Assembly: GCA_910578505.1 (NCBI GenBank)
Contig: CAJTPV010000009.1
Location: 1-47,136, forward strand
Origin: an uncultured Oscillospiraceae bacterium
GTDB lineage: Bacteria; Bacillota; Clostridia; Oscillospirales; Oscillospiraceae
Reading direction: 5' to 3'
DNA: 47,136 bases
The notes beneath the pieces are model-generated. The model saw nothing but the letters and a program-made list of their open reading frames with translations, was not told the DNA's origin and made no database searches. Below, piece after piece: positions 25,277 to 33,685 of this stretch (the first letter of the stretch is position 1; every line of letters starts with the position of its first letter). Both the position numbers and the translations under genes were made by a program.

Positions 25277-26800
25277 CTATTCCTCCACCATAATGACGTA
25301 GTACTCCCGGCTGCCCAGCCCCAGCTGGGCGGCGTGTTCCAGCGTGCGCTGCCCGCCGCTGTTCTCGATCCGGCGGACCAATGCCTCCCCGTCCTCAGCC
25401 CCATAGATCAGGTCCACACAGGCCTGGTCCAGCGCCACCGGGTCCCTGGAGGCCAGAAAGCCGATATCCGCCATCTCCGGCTCTGCGGGGTTCTCCCCAC
25501 AGTCACAGTCCACGCTCAGTTGGGTGAGCACGTTGATGTACACGATCTGTCCGTCCAGCGCGGCCTCCACCGCAATCCCGGCCTCCGCCATGGCGTCCAG
25601 ATACGCCTCCTGGGACGCGCCCCACATGGTGCTGTTGGCGCCGCCGGAGCGGATATGGGACTTCCCCTCGGCGCTGGCCAGCCCGATGGACAGATTTTCC
25701 AGCGCGCCGCTGAAGCCCGCCATCTCATGCCCGGAAAAATGGCTCAGCACCAGCATGGAGTCGTAATTCGCCAGGTGGCTGCCTACATAGTTTGCCCGCA
25801 GATAGGACCCGCCGCTGACCGGCAGGGCCATGGACCCCTCCTCATCCAGCAGGTCCACCGGGGCAAGGTCCGTGTACCCCAGCTGCTCCGCCAGCTGAAA
25901 ATGGCTCTCCGTCCGGGAGCGGGGCCCGCCGTCGGCGCTGCTGCACTCCACAAGGGGCGCTCCCAGCAGATGGACCAGCTCGCCGATGAGCTCCGGCTGC
26001 AGGTAGTTGCTGGACAGCTCGCCGGTGGACACCTTCACCGCCATCCGCCCCGTGGGCTTCCACCACAGGGCCCGGTAGAGGGCCACCAGCCCCCGTGGGG
26101 AGAGGGACGTGGTCATAAAGACCGCCGAGGCTCCCCTGTGCCACTGGAAATACCGCTGGAAAATCACCGCCGCCTGGGCGCGGGTCACATAGGTCTTTGG
26201 CTCCACCCGGTTTTCCCCCATACCCACAATGATGCCGTTGGCCCTGGCCCAGTCCATGGCGGCCTCCGCGTAGGCGGAGATGTCCGCCTCATCCACGAAG
26301 TCCTCCCCCGCCCCGGCCTCCGGGCAGCCGCTGTACCGCCAGAGCACAGCCACAATCTGCTCCCGGGTGATGGGGTCCAGGGGGCCAAAGAGGCCGCCGC
26401 CGTAGCCGTACACCGACTGGTTGTCCGTACACCACAGCACGGACGGCGTATACCAGGCCCCCTCCGGTACGTCCGTATACGCCGGGCGTCCGCTGATGGC
26501 CGGGCTGCCCGCCTCCTGGTACAGCACCATGGTCAGCATGCCCCGCGTCAGCAGGACCGCGGGGGAGAAGATGGTCTCCGCGGTGCCGTACATGATGTGG
26601 TTTCGCCTGCACCAGTAAGCTGCGTCGGCGTACCAGATCCCCTCCGGCACGTCGGTAAAATCCGGAAACGCCTCCGTCTGGACCACCTGCATGGGCTCCG
26701 GCGCGGGGCCGCTTTCGGGGGCCGGAGCGGGAGCGGCGCAGCCGCCCAGCAGCAGCGAGGCCGCCAGCGCTCCCGCCAGGATGGATCGCATTTGCTTCAT
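25277..26800 (-). CDS. SLH-domain lipoprotein with C-terminal DUF362 domain
   Basis: 507 residues. A lipoprotein-type signal (LLLGGC at about residue 20) and a Pro/Ala/Glu linker are followed by three S-layer-homology-like repeats (~45-215: FPDFTDVPEGIWYADAAYWC, YTDVPEGAWYTPSVLWC, DEADISAYAEAAMDWA). Residues ~220-507 resemble DUF362 (MAVKVSTGE, ADGGPRSRTESH, FSGHEMAGFSGALENLSIG, ASRDPVALDQACVDLI). DUF362 has no settled activity. A CxC (VDCDCGE) is present, but the extra Fe-S domain seen in some relatives is not. The protein should sit outside the membrane, in contact with the wall. GGGGGAG precedes the ATG at 26800. It is the last gene of the long minus-strand run, 34 bp after the RsbW-like gene. 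Confidence 0.85.
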   Translation of the reverse strand: MKQMRSILAGALAASLLLGGCAAPAPAPESGPAPEPMQVVQTEAFPDFTDVPEGIWYADAAYWCRRNHIMYGTAETIFSPAVLLTRGMLTMVLYQEAGSPAISGRPAYTDVPEGAWYTPSVLWCTDNQSVYGYGGGLFGPLDPITREQIVAVLWRYSGCPEAGAGEDFVDEADISAYAEAAMDWARANGIIVGMGENRVEPKTYVTRAQAAVIFQRYFQWHRGASAVFMTTSLSPRGLVALYRALWWKPTGRMAVKVSTGELSSNYLQPELIGELVHLLGAPLVECSSADGGPRSRTESHFQLAEQLGYTDLAPVDLLDEEGSMALPVSGGSYLRANYVGSHLANYDSMLVLSHFSGHEMAGFSGALENLSIGLASAEGKSHIRSGGANSTMWGASQEAYLDAMAEAGIAVEAALDGQIVYINVLTQLSVDCDCGENPAEPEMADIGFLASRDPVALDQACVDLIYGAEDGEALVRRIENSGGQRTLEHAAQLGLGSREYYVIMVEE

Positions 26801-26834
26801 AGGCACTCCCCCTCTTGTCGAATTGCCGCCGGTC

Positions 26835-27272
26835 TCAGAACTCCTTGACCAGCGTCAGCACGTTCTGCCGGCCCCTGCGCCTGTAGTACATCTTGTTCAT
26901 GCTCTTCTTGACCATAAAGATCCCCAGCCCCCCAATCTGGCGCTCCTCCAGGCCCAGGGTCACGTCGGGGTCCTTTTTCGCCAGGGGATTGTACTTGATC
27001 CCCCAGTCCCGAAAAACCAGCGTAATGGAGGCGGGCTCCCGGCAGGTCTCGATCCGGACCACCGCCGTGCCCACATCGGGCGCGTAGGCATAGTTGGCGA
27101 TGTTGCTGAAGACCTCGTCGATGGCGATATCAATCTGCGCCTGCACCCGCATCGGGCAGTCCATTGACTCCAGCATCCCGTCTACCGTCTCCGTCAGGGA
27201 TGTGACATTTTCAATGACGGCATCCATGGTCAGCTCTCTCCACTCGCCGGCTGCTTCTCTGTACTCCCCCAT
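26835..27272 (-). CDS. RsbW/SpoIIAB-like ATP-binding regulator (anti-sigma kinase type)
   Basis: 145 residues, one HATPase_c_2 domain. The N box (DEVFSNIANYAY), G1 (DWGIKYNP) and G2/lid (GGLGIFMVKK) are intact, so it should bind ATP and phosphorylate a partner, typically an anti-sigma-factor antagonist (STAS) protein. AGGAGG lies eight bases ahead of the ATG. It starts 3 bp after the SpoIIE-type phosphatase gene, the classic opposing pair of a partner-switching system. No STAS protein or sigma factor is encoded in the window, so the partner is elsewhere or the target differs; the fused and degenerate HATPase domains of this same gene run are alternative partners. Confidence 0.88.
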   Translation of the reverse strand: MGEYREAAGEWRELTMDAVIENVTSLTETVDGMLESMDCPMRVQAQIDIAIDEVFSNIANYAYAPDVGTAVVRIETCREPASITLVFRDWGIKYNPLAKKDPDVTLGLEERQIGGLGIFMVKKSMNKMYYRRRGRQNVLTLVKEF

Positions 27273-27275
27273 TGC

Positions 27276-28907
27276 TCACTCCTCCTTCATATAATGTTTG
27301 AATTCCATGCACAGCATGGTAATATCATCAAATTGCGGCGCGTCTCCCACAAAGGCGTCGATATCCGCCTTGACCAGCGGCAGCAGCTCGTGGGGGGACT
27401 TGCCGTTGTTTTCCACCAGCACCCGCTCCAGCCGCTCCATGCCATAGAGCTGGTTATCCCTATCCGTGGCCTCGGTGACGCCGTCGGTGTACTGGAATAT
27501 TTTGTCTCCCGGCGCCAGTTCTATACTGCCGCAGCGGTAGCGCATCTCTTCCATCCCCGCCAGCACGAAGCCCGCCCGGATCTTATAGGGGGCGAAGGGC
27601 TGGCCGGACCTGGCGATAAAGGGCAGCTCGTGTCCGGCATTGACAAACGTAAACTCGCCGGTCACCAAATCCAGCACCCCCTCGAACGCGGTGATGAACA
27701 GCCCCTCGCTGTTGGACTCGCACAGCAGGTCGTTGACCTCGGAGAACACCTGGCCCAGATCCACCCCCGGCTGGGTGTGGTCCTTGATGAGGGTTTTGCC
27801 GATGACCATGAACAGCGCCGCCGGTACGCCCTTGCCGGACACGTCGGCCATAACGATGGCCAGATGGCGCTCATCCACCATGAAGAAGTCGTAGAAGTCG
27901 CCGCCCACCTCCTTAGCGGGGTTCATAGTGGCGTAGATGTCAAATTCGCTGCGCTCCGGGAAGGCTGGGAAGATGCAGGGAAGCATGGAGGACTGGATGT
28001 GGGTGGCCACGTCCAACTCCGCGCCGATGCGCTCCTTCTCCGCAGTCATGGCGGTCAGGTCGTTGATGTAGTGGTCCAGCTCCACCAGCATGAAGTTGAA
28101 GGACCTGCCCAGGTCCTCAATCTCATCGCCGGTCCGCAGGTCAATGTGCTGGGTGTTGAACTGGCCGGAGGCGGTGACGCCCCTGGTAAACTCCGCCAGC
28201 TTGCCGATGGGCCTGGTCACCACCTTCCGGATAAACAGGATGTAGGCGATGACCGCCGCGCCCACCACCAGCAGGGCAATCAGCAGCATGGAATACAGGC
28301 TGGAGTTCAGGTAGGCCCGCACATTGTTCATGTCCAGGATGTATTGGATTTCCGCAATGGTCCGACCGTTTTCATCCAGAATCGGCGCGGCGGATGTATA
28401 GTTATAGCCATAGCTGTTGTCGGTGATGGTAGGAGGATCAATGGCCCGCCCGCTGGAGTAGCACTCCCAGGCCAGTTTATATTGCTCCAGCTCCGTATCA
28501 TCTCTTGCGGATTCCGTATATAATACATTGGAGCCATATGGCATCTCATTCTGGGGATCATCCCCCATTTCCGGTACATTTGTATCAATATAGAAGGTAA
28601 CGCTGCTCTCATCTCTGGTGACGAGGGATAAAAATGTAATTTTCCCCTCCTGCTTAAGCTGCTCCAGAAGAGACTTTGTTCTCTGGTAGGCCTCACTTTG
28701 GTCTCCGTTTTCAGCAATAATCGTCCGCACGTCGTCCCGATCCATCATAGCGGCAATGCTTTTCGCGCCGAAAACGACTCTGTACGCATACATATGCTCT
28801 AAATACGCTTTTGAATTGTAGTATCCGAAGAAGGACAGCGAGAGCGTGAGCACGATGCCGAGGATCGCCAGGGAAATCATCAGCTTTGGCAGCAATTTCA
28901 ATTTCAA
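27276..28907 (-). CDS. Membrane-bound SpoIIE/RsbU-type serine phosphatase with HAMP domain
   Basis: 543 residues. TM1 (~8-28), an extracytoplasmic sensor of about 170 residues, TM2 (~205-228), HAMP (~230-285), then a PP2C/SpoIIE domain (~300-540). The metal-binding acid residues are present: GGDFYD (~334), ADVSGKGVPAAL and the C-terminal DDITML. It should therefore dephosphorylate a phosphoserine partner in response to an outside or membrane signal. Coupling to the RsbW-like kinase downstream (3 bp) and to the methyltransferase-GNAT gene upstream (1 bp gap) is very tight. The sensor region resembles no named domain with certainty; a single Cache-like fold is possible. Confidence 0.9.
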   Translation of the reverse strand: MKLKLLPKLMISLAILGIVLTLSLSFFGYYNSKAYLEHMYAYRVVFGAKSIAAMMDRDDVRTIIAENGDQSEAYQRTKSLLEQLKQEGKITFLSLVTRDESSVTFYIDTNVPEMGDDPQNEMPYGSNVLYTESARDDTELEQYKLAWECYSSGRAIDPPTITDNSYGYNYTSAAPILDENGRTIAEIQYILDMNNVRAYLNSSLYSMLLIALLVVGAAVIAYILFIRKVVTRPIGKLAEFTRGVTASGQFNTQHIDLRTGDEIEDLGRSFNFMLVELDHYINDLTAMTAEKERIGAELDVATHIQSSMLPCIFPAFPERSEFDIYATMNPAKEVGGDFYDFFMVDERHLAIVMADVSGKGVPAALFMVIGKTLIKDHTQPGVDLGQVFSEVNDLLCESNSEGLFITAFEGVLDLVTGEFTFVNAGHELPFIARSGQPFAPYKIRAGFVLAGMEEMRYRCGSIELAPGDKIFQYTDGVTEATDRDNQLYGMERLERVLVENNGKSPHELLPLVKADIDAFVGDAPQFDDITMLCMEFKHYMKEE

Positions 28908-28908
28908 C

Positions 28909-30336
28909 TTAATCCCTTCCTTTCAGCTTTTTATAATAGATTGCGGAATCACACCTGCAGCGGCCTTTGCAGTAGGGACAGACCATGTCCTCCATATCGT
29001 ACCAGACCATATGGGAATCCATCAGATACTGAAACCCGCACCCCAGCAGGTTATCCGCAATCGGAACAAACCCGTTCATCTTCCAGGCAATGGCCACCGC
29101 GCTGTCCGCCCCGGCCTTCTCCACCTCCTCCAAGGCCAGGATCAGCAGCTTCCTGGCCAAGCCGTGGTTGCGGAAAGCCGGCACAATGCCAAGGGACTGG
29201 AATCTGGCTACAACAGGATCCTTTACGCCGGAAATCGCGGACATGGTCTCCACCGGCAGCTTTGCCGCTGCGGATACTGTCTCCAGGTCCGTCAGGAAGA
29301 AGTAGAAATATCCCGCCAACTCCCCCTCAGGCGTCAGCAAAAGCTTAAAATAGTGCTTGGGTTGATCCATGATAGAGGCAATAAAATCCCTGGGATACAT
29401 ATTTTTCCCCATGCACTGATTGCTCAGCTCCGTAACCTCATCCAGATATTGATCTGTCAGAGGATGCACGGAGAAGGGGCCGTCCTCCTCCCTGGTACAG
29501 GTATAGATGGTCAGCCCAACGGAAAAGTCCGAGCGTTCATCCAAAACCAGCTTGTGCAGGAGTTCGTAGTTCCGGCGCATCCATTCCTCCCACTGCGCAT
29601 ACTGCTGATTGTCCGGCTCCTGTTTTCGCAGCAGGAGCACGTCCTCCGGCAGGTAAGAGAAAAAAATGTCAAAAAACTGCTCCTTCTTGCTCTGTTCCGG
29701 ACCCTCCGCACGCATCACTTCATTTTCCAACACGATTTGGCAATATCCCTGCTCCTCCAGCAGGCGCGGAACCTTAGTGCCGAAATTTCGTTCACCGGAA
29801 AAGGGATCGTGAATCAGGATGTCCATAAATTCCGTAAACAGCCCCCCGGGATCATTAGAGAGCGCGCTGACAGAGTCGTTTGCCTCAATAATCATCAGCT
29901 TGCCGCCCGGCGCTAAAAAGCCTCTCAAAATGCCCAGCAACAGCCCTGGCCTCTCCAAATGCAGCAGCACCAGCGAGATATGGATCAGGTCAAACGCTTC
30001 GATCTGGCTTTCCCCCATCCAGCCCCGCAGCTTTGGGGCGAAATCCGGCTGCTCCACATCGCACTGGTAGAAGGAAAACCACCTGTCGCCGTAAGTAGAC
30101 TGCGCCTCCTCCACCAGATCCTGGTTGTACTCCAGGCCGATGATCTTCTCCACGCTGGGGTGGGCGAAGCGGTCCGCAGTTTTGCTGCCGTTGTTGCACC
30201 CCACGTCCAGCACACGCAGCCCCCTCCTGCCCTCCATCAGCCGCTGGTAAACAGGCAGCTCGTACTCCTTCAGCAGCCGGTTCTGTACCGCCAGGCGGTC
30301 AATTTCCTTGTGGTCGTCAAAAATATTGCCGAACAT
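28909..30336 (-). CDS. Fusion of SAM-dependent methyltransferase and GNAT acyltransferase
   Basis: 475 residues. Residues ~25-190 form a class I methyltransferase domain with the SAM loop LDVGCNNGSKT (~43) and a post-loop GLEYN acid. Residues ~285-440 form a GNAT domain, with the acyl-CoA pyrophosphate loop read as LGIVPAFRNHGLARKLL (~385). The extreme C-terminus has CPYC...CRC (~455-465), a possible metal-binding ribbon. Neither half has a substrate that can be inferred. It lies between the MATE-HATPase and phosphatase genes with gaps of 17 and 1 bp, so it belongs to the same transcript. It might modify a small molecule exported by the MATE protein, or modify a protein; both are speculation. 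Confidence 0.82.
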   Translation of the reverse strand: MFGNIFDDHKEIDRLAVQNRLLKEYELPVYQRLMEGRRGLRVLDVGCNNGSKTADRFAHPSVEKIIGLEYNQDLVEEAQSTYGDRWFSFYQCDVEQPDFAPKLRGWMGESQIEAFDLIHISLVLLHLERPGLLLGILRGFLAPGGKLMIIEANDSVSALSNDPGGLFTEFMDILIHDPFSGERNFGTKVPRLLEEQGYCQIVLENEVMRAEGPEQSKKEQFFDIFFSYLPEDVLLLRKQEPDNQQYAQWEEWMRRNYELLHKLVLDERSDFSVGLTIYTCTREEDGPFSVHPLTDQYLDEVTELSNQCMGKNMYPRDFIASIMDQPKHYFKLLLTPEGELAGYFYFFLTDLETVSAAAKLPVETMSAISGVKDPVVARFQSLGIVPAFRNHGLARKLLILALEEVEKAGADSAVAIAWKMNGFVPIADNLLGCGFQYLMDSHMVWYDMEDMVCPYCKGRCRCDSAIYYKKLKGRD

Positions 30337-30353
30337 TGCGCATCCTCACAATT

Positions 30354-32069
30354 CTATAGAATCAGGTAGAGATAGTTGAAAATCAGCTTGCGCTGGTAGT
30401 CGTAGTATTTGGTTTTGGTCTGGATCATCTGGATAACTGCGTTGTCGATCTCATCGCCGCTGTTGTCAAAGGGGTTGTAGCTCCTGACGTTGTCGCGTAT
30501 GCGCATGATGTACTCCCCCTCGTTGTCCATAATGCGGATAGCGATGTAGTGCTCCTTCCGGGTATCCTTCAGGCCGAATTTAATGATGTTGATCAGCAGC
30601 TCCTCCGCCATCAGGTTGATGAAGAAGGCTTGCTTCATGCCGATCTCCCACTCGTCGCACAGCTGCTCCAGATCCTCGGCAATCTGGGTCACGCTCTCGG
30701 TCTGGATGGTATAATACTTCTCATAGACCGCCCGGACAGGCCGGTACTTCTTCCGCACAAAATCCACGGAGCTCCCCAGCAGCAGCACCGCCGCCAGCAG
30801 GCACGCGATCTCGCCGCACATATACGTCAGTCCCAGCCCCGCAATCCACAGCCGCGGAATCACCAGCACGCCGATGACCAGCAGCAGAATGAAGTTTCGC
30901 ACAACAGACATCCAGGCCGCCAGCTTGGCCCGCCCGATGGACTGCCAGAAGGCAGTGGCCAGGGAGTTGACCCCCATGAAAAAGATCCCGATGGAATAGG
31001 TGCGGAAGGCGTCCACAGCAGGGGCAATCTCCGTGCCCGCCAGACCGAAAAAGCGCATGATCCCCTCCGCCCCGAAGATAAACGCCAGCCCGATCGCCAC
31101 ACCGGCGGCGCACACAATTTTCATGCCCAGCCGCAAAACCGTCAGCATCCCGCTGCTGTCCCGCTCCCCGGCGAAAATCGAGACCACCGTGGACATGGCG
31201 CTGCCCGCCCCGTCAAACACCGCCTGGGGGACGGTGCTCATGGTATAGATAACTCCGAAGATGGCCACATAGGTGACGCCGCTCTCGCCGTGAGCCAGCA
31301 GCATAGTATTGAAGGCCAGCATGACAATGGCCTGGAAAATCTGGGCGGAGCCCACGCCGAAGCCGTTGCCCGTAAACTCCTTCAGATTTTCCCAGCGGGG
31401 ACGCCGCAGACGCAGCTTCAGCAGGGCATTTTTCTGGAAAAAGTGGGTCAGCAGCACCGCCGCTCCCAGTCCCTCGCCGATGCACAGGGAGGCGGACGCG
31501 CCCACGATACCCCACTTCAGCACCCCCATAAAGATCAGGTCCAGCACAAGATTGACGACGATCACCACCACGGAGGCGGCGGCAGCCAGGCTCGGCGCGC
31601 CGTCTGTGCGCACGCAGGCGCTGAGGATGTGGTAGGCGACGAAAACCGGCGCGGCGGCGAAGACTACCGTCAAATACTGCTGCGCAAGCTCCAGGAGATC
31701 GCCGTCCGCGCCCAGAAACCTGCAGATCCCGGTCCGGAACAGCAGCGCCGGAACCATGCACACAGCGCCCAGGATCACCCCGGCGGACAGCACCTCCTGA
31801 AAGAGCTCGTTGGCGCCGTCCACATCGTCCGCGCCCAGCTGCTTTCCAATCAGCACGCTGCCGCCCACCCCCAGCGTCAGTCCGAACAGGGCGTAGGCCA
31901 AGTACACCGGCGTCGCCAGATTGGACACAGCCAGACCGCTGCTGCCAATGATATTGCCCACCATCATGGCGTCCACAATGGTGGATACCGTCACGCCCAG
32001 GGAGGTACACACGCCCCAGAGCAGGAAATTCCAATAGGCGCTCTTTGCAAATTTAGTCTCCATACACAC
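30354..32069 (-). CDS. MATE-type transporter fused to a degenerate RsbW-like HATPase domain
   Basis: 571 residues from GTG 32069 (569 from ATG 32063; the AGGAGG suits either). Residues ~1-440 are a twelve-helix MATE transporter (VDAMMVGNIIGSSGLAVSNLATP near the start). Residues ~450-571 resemble an RsbW-type ATPase: the N box AEELLINIIKFG keeps Glu and Asn, but G1 reads RDNVRSYNP (glycine lost) and the G2/lid region is replaced by IQMIQTKTKYYDYQRK. ATP binding is thus doubtful and the domain may serve as a protein-docking module. It lies upstream of the genuine SpoIIE phosphatase and RsbW genes, suggesting that transport is regulated by, or feeds, that switch. Gaps to its neighbours are 17 and 32 bp. 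Confidence 0.85.
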   Translation of the reverse strand: MCMETKFAKSAYWNFLLWGVCTSLGVTVSTIVDAMMVGNIIGSSGLAVSNLATPVYLAYALFGLTLGVGGSVLIGKQLGADDVDGANELFQEVLSAGVILGAVCMVPALLFRTGICRFLGADGDLLELAQQYLTVVFAAAPVFVAYHILSACVRTDGAPSLAAAASVVVIVVNLVLDLIFMGVLKWGIVGASASLCIGEGLGAAVLLTHFFQKNALLKLRLRRPRWENLKEFTGNGFGVGSAQIFQAIVMLAFNTMLLAHGESGVTYVAIFGVIYTMSTVPQAVFDGAGSAMSTVVSIFAGERDSSGMLTVLRLGMKIVCAAGVAIGLAFIFGAEGIMRFFGLAGTEIAPAVDAFRTYSIGIFFMGVNSLATAFWQSIGRAKLAAWMSVVRNFILLLVIGVLVIPRLWIAGLGLTYMCGEIACLLAAVLLLGSSVDFVRKKYRPVRAVYEKYYTIQTESVTQIAEDLEQLCDEWEIGMKQAFFINLMAEELLINIIKFGLKDTRKEHYIAIRIMDNEGEYIMRIRDNVRSYNPFDNSGDEIDNAVIQMIQTKTKYYDYQRKLIFNYLYLIL

Positions 32070-32101
32070 CTTTGCCTCCTTCGTCTTGACTGTATCCGGG
32101 C

Positions 32102-33640
32102 TCAGGGCTCCAAAAAGCAGACCACGGTCAGGGTATCCCGCTCGCTGCCCTCCTCAGCGGCCTTAAAGGTAACGTAATCCGCCTGGTTGAGGACAAAGGC
32201 GGCGGCCTCCCCGGTGGGACAGCCCTCCTCATCCTCCAGCGGCGACATGCCGCCCAGCACAGCCGTCACCCGGATGTTGACCATCTGGGCGTCCGGCGCA
32301 ATGCCGCACTCCACCATCACCGTGCTGCCCGCCGTCTGAATCCGGCGGCAGCACAGGGCGAAAATCTCGTCCACAATCACGGCGGCCCGCGCGCGGCTGC
32401 GCTGGGAAATGGCGTTGTCGGCAAACTGCTTTTTCAGGAACGCGGCCACCTCCCCGGCATAGGCCGGCTGGCCGGGCACCTCGCAGTGGGCCAGCTCCTT
32501 GTCCCCCTTCTGGAACTCCAGCAGCAGCGCGGCGTAGCCCAGCCGGTCCTGCTCCCGCCGGCAGAAGGCCGCGGCCTCCGTCTGCAGGAAGCTCAGCACA
32601 TTCTCCGGCTCCAGCCCCCTGTGGGCGCTGAGATTCAGCGTGGCGCGCAGCTCCTGCTCCCCGTAGACTCTGCCCTGTTCGCCGGGGGTCTGGCTCAGGC
32701 CGCTGGTGTGGAACAGCAGCCGGTCCCCCTGCTTCAGCCGCAGGTCCATGGTCCGGTAGGACACGTTCTCATTCATCCCCAGGGGCGCGTACACCGGCGC
32801 CTCCAGCCACTCATACCGGCCCTCATTGCGCATGAGCAGGGGCAGGGCCTGACCGGCGTTGATGTAGTGAAAGCGGCCATCCGCCGTGTTCAGCGTACCC
32901 ACCAGGGCGTTAAAGGGCTGCTGGCCGCCCAGGTCGTAGAGCTGGGCGTTGACGTCGGCCATGGTCTCCGCCAGGGACCGGCCCTGCCGCAAGCGGCTGC
33001 GGACCGTGGTCTGGGCCACCACCATATACAGGGCCTCCGGCACGCCGCCCCCCGGCACCTGCCCGATGGACACGCACAGCAGCCCCGGATCAATATAAAA
33101 ATAGTCGTAGAAGCAGCAGCAGCCGTCGCTGTCCGGGGAGCGGAGGCCGCACACCGCGAAGTTTTCCCGGCTGGGATAGTCCGGCAGCACCTGGGGCAGG
33201 GCGGAGCGGCCGATCTCGTCGGCCAGCTCCTGGCGCACCGCCCGGTCCACCTGCCGCCGGGTATCCGTGCGCGCCTGCTCCAGCCGCCGGTCCACGCTGC
33301 TCAGCCGCGCGTATATGCCGCGGGCCGCCGCCGCCACCTCGTCGGACTGTCCGGCCTCATACAGCAGGAGCTTGTCCAGGTCGTCCCCCTCCTGCCAGTC
33401 GGCCAGGGCCCGGCGCAGGTGCTCCAGAGGCCGGTACAGCCCGGCATAGAGCCGCCACAGGCTCCCGGCCAGGATCGCCAGCGCCGCCATCAGCAGCGTA
33501 ATCCCCCCCCACTGCCAGAGGGCGGCGCTGTCCAGCCGCTGGAGGGGCGGCGAAAGGGCAGCCGCGCCCAGGGCGGTCAGGACCGCCGCCGTCCCCAGCC
33601 ACAGGAAGCGCCATTTCATCCAGCCGGTTTTGTTCTTCAT
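32102..33640 (-). CDS. Membrane pseudo-phosphatase: degenerate SpoIIE/PP2C plus degenerate HATPase
   Basis: 512 residues from the ATG at 33640 (AGGAG seven bases ahead; the frame opens nine codons earlier). Two membrane helices (~10-60), a HAMP-like/coiled segment, then a SpoIIE/PP2C-like domain (~130-380). The fold is recognisable (GGGVPEALYMVVAQTTVRS, FHYINAGQALPLLM, DRLLFHTSG), but the metal acids are gone: GGDFYD is replaced by GCCCFYD, ADVSGKG by GQVPGGG, and DDxT by DRLG. Residues ~395-512 look like an RsbW-type domain whose N box (DEIFALCC) lacks the Asn and whose G boxes are not visible. Both enzymatic parts therefore look inactive, implying a scaffold or sensor role next to the CIS ATPase gene (45 bp). 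Confidence 0.78.
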   Translation of the reverse strand: MKNKTGWMKWRFLWLGTAAVLTALGAAALSPPLQRLDSAALWQWGGITLLMAALAILAGSLWRLYAGLYRPLEHLRRALADWQEGDDLDKLLLYEAGQSDEVAAAARGIYARLSSVDRRLEQARTDTRRQVDRAVRQELADEIGRSALPQVLPDYPSRENFAVCGLRSPDSDGCCCFYDYFYIDPGLLCVSIGQVPGGGVPEALYMVVAQTTVRSRLRQGRSLAETMADVNAQLYDLGGQQPFNALVGTLNTADGRFHYINAGQALPLLMRNEGRYEWLEAPVYAPLGMNENVSYRTMDLRLKQGDRLLFHTSGLSQTPGEQGRVYGEQELRATLNLSAHRGLEPENVLSFLQTEAAAFCRREQDRLGYAALLLEFQKGDKELAHCEVPGQPAYAGEVAAFLKKQFADNAISQRSRARAAVIVDEIFALCCRRIQTAGSTVMVECGIAPDAQMVNIRVTAVLGGMSPLEDEEGCPTGEAAAFVLNQADYVTFKAAEEGSERDTLTVVCFLEP

Positions 33641-33685
33641 CTGCCTTCTCCTCTCCCTTTCCAACACGGTTGTCTCCGGGTCCCG

